NCBI RefSeq assembly: GCF_032854445.1
Contig: NC_088302.1
Span: 40,244,191-40,308,190 of the forward strand
Direction: 5' to 3'
Origin: Liolophura sinensis
Lineage: Eukaryota; Mollusca; Polyplacophora; Chitonida; Chitonidae
DNA: 64,000 nt
Position numbers and translations under genes: made by a program. Each line of letters begins with the position of its first letter. Position 1 is the first letter of the stretch. Below are positions 59,323 to 64,000 of this stretch, piece after piece. The notes beneath the pieces are model-generated. The model worked only from the letters and a program-made list of their open reading frames with translations, had not been told where the DNA came from and made no database searches.

Positions 59323-61384
59323 TCATTCTTCGTCCACTTTTTTATCTTTGGATGCAGTTTATGCATCATCAGAAAATGAACCTCCCAAACTTGAGAGTTT
59401 GTCTTATGGAATGACATCTACCCAGTGATGTCCCCGGTGCTGTGACATCAACTTTTAGTTTCAGTTTAGGACATTTGATGTAGGCAGATATATGTATCAA
59501 GGCACACAAAAATGAAATAAAAATTAGAGAGCAAGTTTTCTACAGTACATACATGTCATGTCAAAGATGTACTCTATAGAGGGAAAACATCACCACTAAA
59601 TACGTTTTCATGCTCAGAATTTGATGAATAATCATAAATATACTAAGAAAGCTTTGAATTGTTATGCTTACAGTTCTGCATTTTCAGTGTTAAATTGTAA
59701 AGTATATATAGACTGCACTCTGTTGTAAATGTACTTTGATGTGATTTGATTGACATGCTGGTTTAGGAGGTGACTCTGCCAGGAAAGACTAGGAAGACAA
59801 ATATATGTAGCTTGGGCCTCTTCCGTCTCCATAGTTGTTCTCTTGTACAGTTAACTTTGCCCGTTGTCAGGTTTACTGCTTCATAAAGCCCTCTCCTACA
59901 TTTACAATGATCTATTGTTAACACACATGTTGTGGAGTTAGGCAAGGGGCACTCCTGCTGCTACCCCTCTTCAAGCTTTCTAAAGCTAGAGGAGAAATGA
60001 TTCAGTGTGTTTCTTGCGACAGTGGTTTTTTTTCCAACCAAACAAGTATTTCCACATGATTTCAAAGAGGCTATTGGTGTATAGCACTGAATAATTTGAC
60101 ATCAATTTTTTGTTAATATATTCATCTTTTGCACCTGATTTTAATTCATAAAATACATGTGATATTTCTCATTGTGATGTTTAATGTGGGTACATGTTAG
60201 ATTGTCAAAAAACTTGTAGTAAATTAGCATACAAAAATCACAACAAACGGGATAGATTAGAAATGCTTCTAATAGAAAATTAGACATCAGAAATAGAGCC
60301 ATAGATAGTCTATACTGTATATGCTGTCTGTTTATGTTTGGAAACTTCGTGTGAAAGATTTAGCACTGATGTTTTCCTTCATGGCATTTAGATCTTTACA
60401 GATATTCTGTATTCAGATGTTTGGATGAAATTCATCAGAAATGTTGCGACGAAGCTGGTCAGTTTTATGGTGATACCTTCTACAAAACAGCTGAGAAATA
60501 TGAAGTCATGGGTTCAACCCTAGAGACTTCTCATTTTGTTTTGACACATGTAGCTTTGTAAATAGAAACTGTAGTGCGGACTCAGTTGTTATATGTTAGG
60601 ATTTAATGCTATCAGCAGGAATTTCCTGGTATGTTTTCAAGTGTACCTAAAAGATGTTTTCTTATTATGACCGAAAAATCATGTGCAGGACGCACACTGC
60701 CACTTTATTTAGCTGTATTAATTTTTTCATATAATTGATCATTCCTATTTGTTTTATTTCCTGTTAGATATTTGTTTTATTTCCTGTTAGATTACCTGAG
60801 CCAATACAACATGTCCATTTTCTGATTGTCTAGGGTTAACACATACAATTCAGCTGAAAAGGTCACATAAGGATGTTATCTTGGGCTCTAACAAATATTC
60901 CATTGAGATTAGTCCTCATCTTTTTATAATCAAAGGTGTATGAAAAATGTTAAAGAAAAAATTTGCTCTTGATTAACTGTATCTCAAAAACTGTATTGTA
61001 TTTTCTTGTAACTTTATACGGACTGATAAAAATACATGTACAAGGTATGTGAGATGTACCGCACAGACAAAGTGGTAGCTACTATATCAGTTCCCCTGAT
61101 AATGATTAGTCCCATTGTTCCAGTGTAGTTTACATTTTAGCGAGGCTATTGTTGCCTCTCCGGCAGAATTTCCTGTACAGATAACAAACCTTACAGATAC
61201 ATGTACTTACAAGTCTCCTCATTTATAGACAGCCTGGGTAACATCCTTAGTAAAATCCCAACAAGTACATGTACAGCAGACCCTGTGGCAGAAATGTTTG
61301 TCCTTAAATGTGTTAAATTGCAGGGCATGATGATATTCTACTTATACCTAATTCTTTTACCTTCTCAATCGCCTCTGCCACCAA

Positions 61385-61486
61385 TATTTTGAAACATGAG
61401 AGAACTACGGGTTGTAGAGAAATAACCGCATAGTTTTATGAAGCTTGCATCAGTAGTGACACAAACAAATCATTTTAGCACCATTT
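61385..61486 (+). repeat. Dispersed repeat family G, copy 2
   Basis: Matches 33293-33404 through GAAACATGAGAGAAC, GGTTGTAGAGAAATAA and AGTTTTATGAAGCTTGCATC. Confidence 0.6.
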
Positions 61487-62337
61487 TCATCATAATTATA
61501 TGCATAAATTTCACTGAAAAAAGGGCTTTAATGGTTGAAAAGATGGAAGATTTACAGTATGTAAATACCAGACATACAAGCATGACGTGTATGTGAGTAA
61601 TGTGTGTAACATAAAGACATGAATGAAAGACTGGAGAAATATGTGAATGGGAATAATGAGACAGTATTATGACAGCATAACAGTGAAGCAAGATTTAGCA
61701 AGACATTAACATAAATATAAAGATTCCTGAGAAAAGCTCACATCTGTAAATTTATGCACCTCTTCATCCATGAAGAGGATATTAAGATGCGTGCACATGC
61801 ACATATTTACAGGATTAACTGATTTGGCCAAAAGAAACACATTTAATTTGCATTTTGTAAATGTAAATTAAATGTATAATTATAATAAACAGTTTTCCAA
61901 CCCTTTGGAGAAAGGAAGAATGTGAAATTTGACGGGTTTGTTGAAATATTCTTTGGTTGGTAATGAAATATATGAACCCAGATATATAAACACAGGGTTA
62001 CTTTATGTTGTAGATGTTATGTTCTCTTAAGTATGATTGCATGAGTATGTAGATGAGTAGGATGCAAATCATCAGGTACATTGATATACTTAAGATGAGT
62101 ATACATTTATATGTTGTGTTAACTAGTGTTATCTGGGCCCTGATCACAATTTTTTTTACTGGAGAGTTTTTTTGTAAACAGGAAGTTACTTTCTTCAAAC
62201 AGGTAAAAATTAAAATTGGATTTTATTTATGAATGGGTTTTATTTTTGGGAAAGCTGACATGCAAAAAAAAACTTGGTATACATGTAGAATAGTGGTTAT
62301 GCAGGTTTTTAGTTTTTGGAGGAGAGAAAGAAATTTA

Positions 62338-62420
62338 AGGAATGAATTATTTATTAGACTACTGTTTATTGCCACACCTGAGAATTTTTCACTTGTGTGA
62401 TAGCGGTTAGTTTTGTGCAT
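62338..62420 (-). repeat. Degraded 3' part of SINE family A
   Basis: ATTATTTATTAGACTACTG, then ACCTGAGAATTTTTCACTTG and TGTGATAGCGGTTAG, a mutated tail to core. Confidence 0.45.
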
Positions 62421-62449
62421 AGAGGAATCTGAAAAGCAAGAAAACAGGA

Positions 62450-62675
62450 CTGGTTGGCCCAGTGACAGTATAATGTGACTGGGTGGGGTGTCATGTCTGG
62501 TGTCTTCAGCATGACACTTCAGTGGCAGCAGCATGCCAGCACTTTGGTGGCATGGACTCACCCTGCCCACAAGAAGACACTGTAAATTTGTATATGTATG
62601 TACATACACCTAATAACACCTCATCATCAAATGACTGAAACATTGTTAAGTACGACATAAAACCCCAAGCATGTA
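62450..62675 (+). repeat. SINE family B copy
   Basis: Contains TGTGACTGGGTGGGGTGTCA, CTGGTGTCTTCAGCATGACA, CTTCAGTGGCAGCAGCATGC, ACAAGAAGACACTGTAAAT, ATGACTGAAACATTGTTAAG and the tail GACATAAAACCCCAAGCATG. Confidence 0.75.
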
Positions 62676-63240
62676 TATTCTATGGTGTATGTATATGTAT
62701 ACAGTGCACATTGCTTTAGGTTATTTTTGTTTTAATAATTTGTCATTTACACAACAGCAGTCTAACCTAACAAACCTAAGAAAAGCCTAGATGCACATGT
62801 ACTTGAAGGTTTAGTACTGTTTTATATCAACAGATCAGCTCATATCATGTTTAACGATGATCATATATACATGTAGGTAGTGTGCGAATAATGTGTTTTT
62901 GACAGTGAAATTACTGGGCACATTGACCATGTATACAAGTTTGTCTTGATCTCTCCACACATTCAAGTTCAACATGATACTTCGGTGTTAATTAAGCATC
63001 ACAAAAATGTGTGATTAACAGATTTTCTGAACATTGTTCTTGCTTAACTGGTTTGTAAAGAAAAACAAAAAAGGATTATGTACAGCCGAGTTGAGTTTCC
63101 TCTGGGGATGCCCCCTTGCAGCCCAAACCAGTTCATGTATATTATCATCAGTGTTGACATTGAAGAGATCCTTGCCATGGTGCCTTTTTGTGGTGGTATA
63201 AATATTAAAGCCCCCATGGTAATTTGTTGATTTGTTGCAG

Positions 63241-63353
63241 TTTCGCTTGGCCTGGCTATCGCTCTGCCCATCTGTATCGCTGTTGTCATCCTCCTGCTGG
63301 CTGTAATACTGCGGTTGTTGCTCCGTAAACGTAAGAAGGGACTGCAGAAAGAG
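63241..63353 (+). CDS. Transmembrane and stop-transfer exon of the same membrane protein
   Basis: A 113-nt exon with a clear acceptor (GATTTGTTGCAG|TTT) and a perfect donor (GAG|GTAAGT). Entered in phase 1 (one base from exon 58008 plus TT gives Ile), it reads SLGLAIALPICIAVVILLLA, then VILRLLLRKRKKGLQKE, ending in phase 0. This is a hydrophobic helix of about 22-25 residues followed directly by the basic cluster RLLLRKRKK, the classic positive-inside anchor of a type I membrane protein. The helix and the Ser/Thr-rich exon together give a mucin-like or receptor-like surface protein. The cytoplasmic domain, which would name the family, lies to the right of the window. Alternative frames of this exon are closed or not hydrophobic. 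Confidence 0.85.
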
Positions 63354-63736
63354 GTAAGTTAACCAATAGATCTTGTTCCATTTATGCACAGCTGGAAATG
63401 TCTTGCTGACTGTGGGCTCTAGCTAACATGCAAGGTTGTGGTGAATTATTTTCAAAACTGAATGAACTGAAAATTGCAATTTTTCAGCCATATTGTTGCA
63501 AAACATTTCAATCTGAAACTGTATACACTTGACATATTACAATGGTATATGATTAAGGAAAAAAACTTCTGACTTAAATACAGAAATTGAAGTGAGAGGC
63601 TCAAAAAATTCCTCTTTAAAAGTCAAACATGCATTACTTCTGTTGATGACTCAATGAACATCAAGGTACATGTGAGATTCTGCGTTTTAAAAGTGTGTGA
63701 AAGGTAGCAATGTCTGGTTGAACTTCAGTTTGATGC
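63354..63736 (+). other. Intron after the transmembrane exon
   Basis: AT-rich intronic sequence with no exon signal. A faintly SINE-like stretch at about 63.44-63.50 kb (TTTCAGCCATATTGTTGC) resembles the family C core but is too degraded to call. Confidence 0.5.
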
Positions 63737-64000
63737 CAAGATGGTTAAGGTTTTAGGTTGAGATTATTATGTTATATTTTGTAGCTGTGTGCTAGGTTGG
63801 ATAAGGTTTTAGATTGAGGTTGTGATGTTACATTTTCTAGTTTAGTGCTAGGTTGGATAAGGTTTTAGATTAAGATTATGGTGTTACACTTTGTAGCTCA
63901 GTGCTAGGTTGGGTAAGGTTTTAGATTGAGATTATGATGTTACATTTTGTAACTCTGTGCTAGGTTGGATAAGGTTTTATTATGATGTTATGATGTTGTT
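63737..64000. repeat. 56-bp tandem repeat running off the window
   Basis: TAGGTTGGATAAGGTTTTAG starts at 63793, 63849, 63905 and 63961, exactly 56 apart, with a degraded unit before. The array continues past the right edge. Confidence 0.95.

Larger units (their letters stand above)
58009..63240 (+). other. Phase-1 intron of the membrane-protein gene (5.2 kb)
   Basis: Bounded by the GTAAGT donor after 58008 and the TTGTTGCAG acceptor before 63241. It holds SINE copies at 58.29 (minus), 59.09 (plus, full length), 62.34 (minus, degraded) and 62.45 kb (plus), and a dispersed repeat at 61.39 kb. The stretches 59.33-61.38 and 61.49-62.33 kb show nothing beyond AT-rich unique sequence and a 22-bp direct duplication at about 60.75-60.79 kb. 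Confidence 0.7.

Overview
The window is eukaryotic nuclear DNA, AT-rich and dominated by non-coding sequence, and most probably comes from a lophotrochozoan such as a mollusc or a brachiopod-like animal. The grounds are tRNA-headed SINEs of the kind common in molluscan genomes (tail consensus ending in (AAATA)n after a CACCAATCAAAT core), very frequent TACATGTA palindromes, long introns, and one exon pair that reads as an invertebrate myotubularin-related phosphatase. There is no bacterial operon, CRISPR array, rRNA or stand-alone tRNA gene. Most open frames here are chance or repeat-driven; only a handful of exons can be supported.

Layout. (1) 1-28953, minus strand: the 5' part of a gene for a myotubularin-related phosphatase of the MTMR6/7/8 subfamily. 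Exon 1 (28930-28953) encodes MEHIRTPK and exon 2 (10560-10676) encodes the start of the PH-GRAM domain; they join in phase 0 across an 18.25-kb intron. The next exon was not found, so 1-10559 is probably intron 2. Intron 1 contains a minus-strand block with coding character at about 19.95-21.36 kb, which is either a nested gene or a decayed coding element and has not been identified. (2) 28954-29352: a compact, probably bidirectional promoter with two oppositely oriented ETS-type sites and nuclear-receptor half-sites, followed by a plus-strand candidate first exon with a perfect CAG|GTAAGC donor. (3) 29353-64000, plus strand: candidate exons at 44524-44725 and 55754 onward, and two well-supported exons at 57330-58008 (Ser/Thr/Pro-rich, mucin-like ectodomain) and 63241-63353 (single transmembrane helix with a basic stop-transfer). 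These last two join in phase 1 and give a cell-surface membrane protein whose cytoplasmic part lies beyond the window. Whether 29.3 kb, 44.5 kb, 55.75 kb and 57.3 kb belong to one transcript is inference.

The rest is a rich repeat landscape. At least four SINE families are present, with two nested insertions that have recognisable target-site duplications. There is a 424-bp foldback (palindromic) element with about seven partial relatives in the window, a small TIR element, a fossil BEL/Pao-type integrase segment at 4.8-5.0 kb, and several minisatellites. The most notable minisatellites are a ~53-bp array at 35.6-36.5 kb in which many units carry an exact CAGGTAAGG splice-donor consensus, a ~43-bp array at 42.9-43.4 kb whose unit matches the interior of one of the SINE families, and a 30-bp array at 51.4-52.6 kb split by a 290-bp segment that is duplicated 1.8 kb away. 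I found no obviously new molecular system; the interest lies in these repeat and gene-structure observations.
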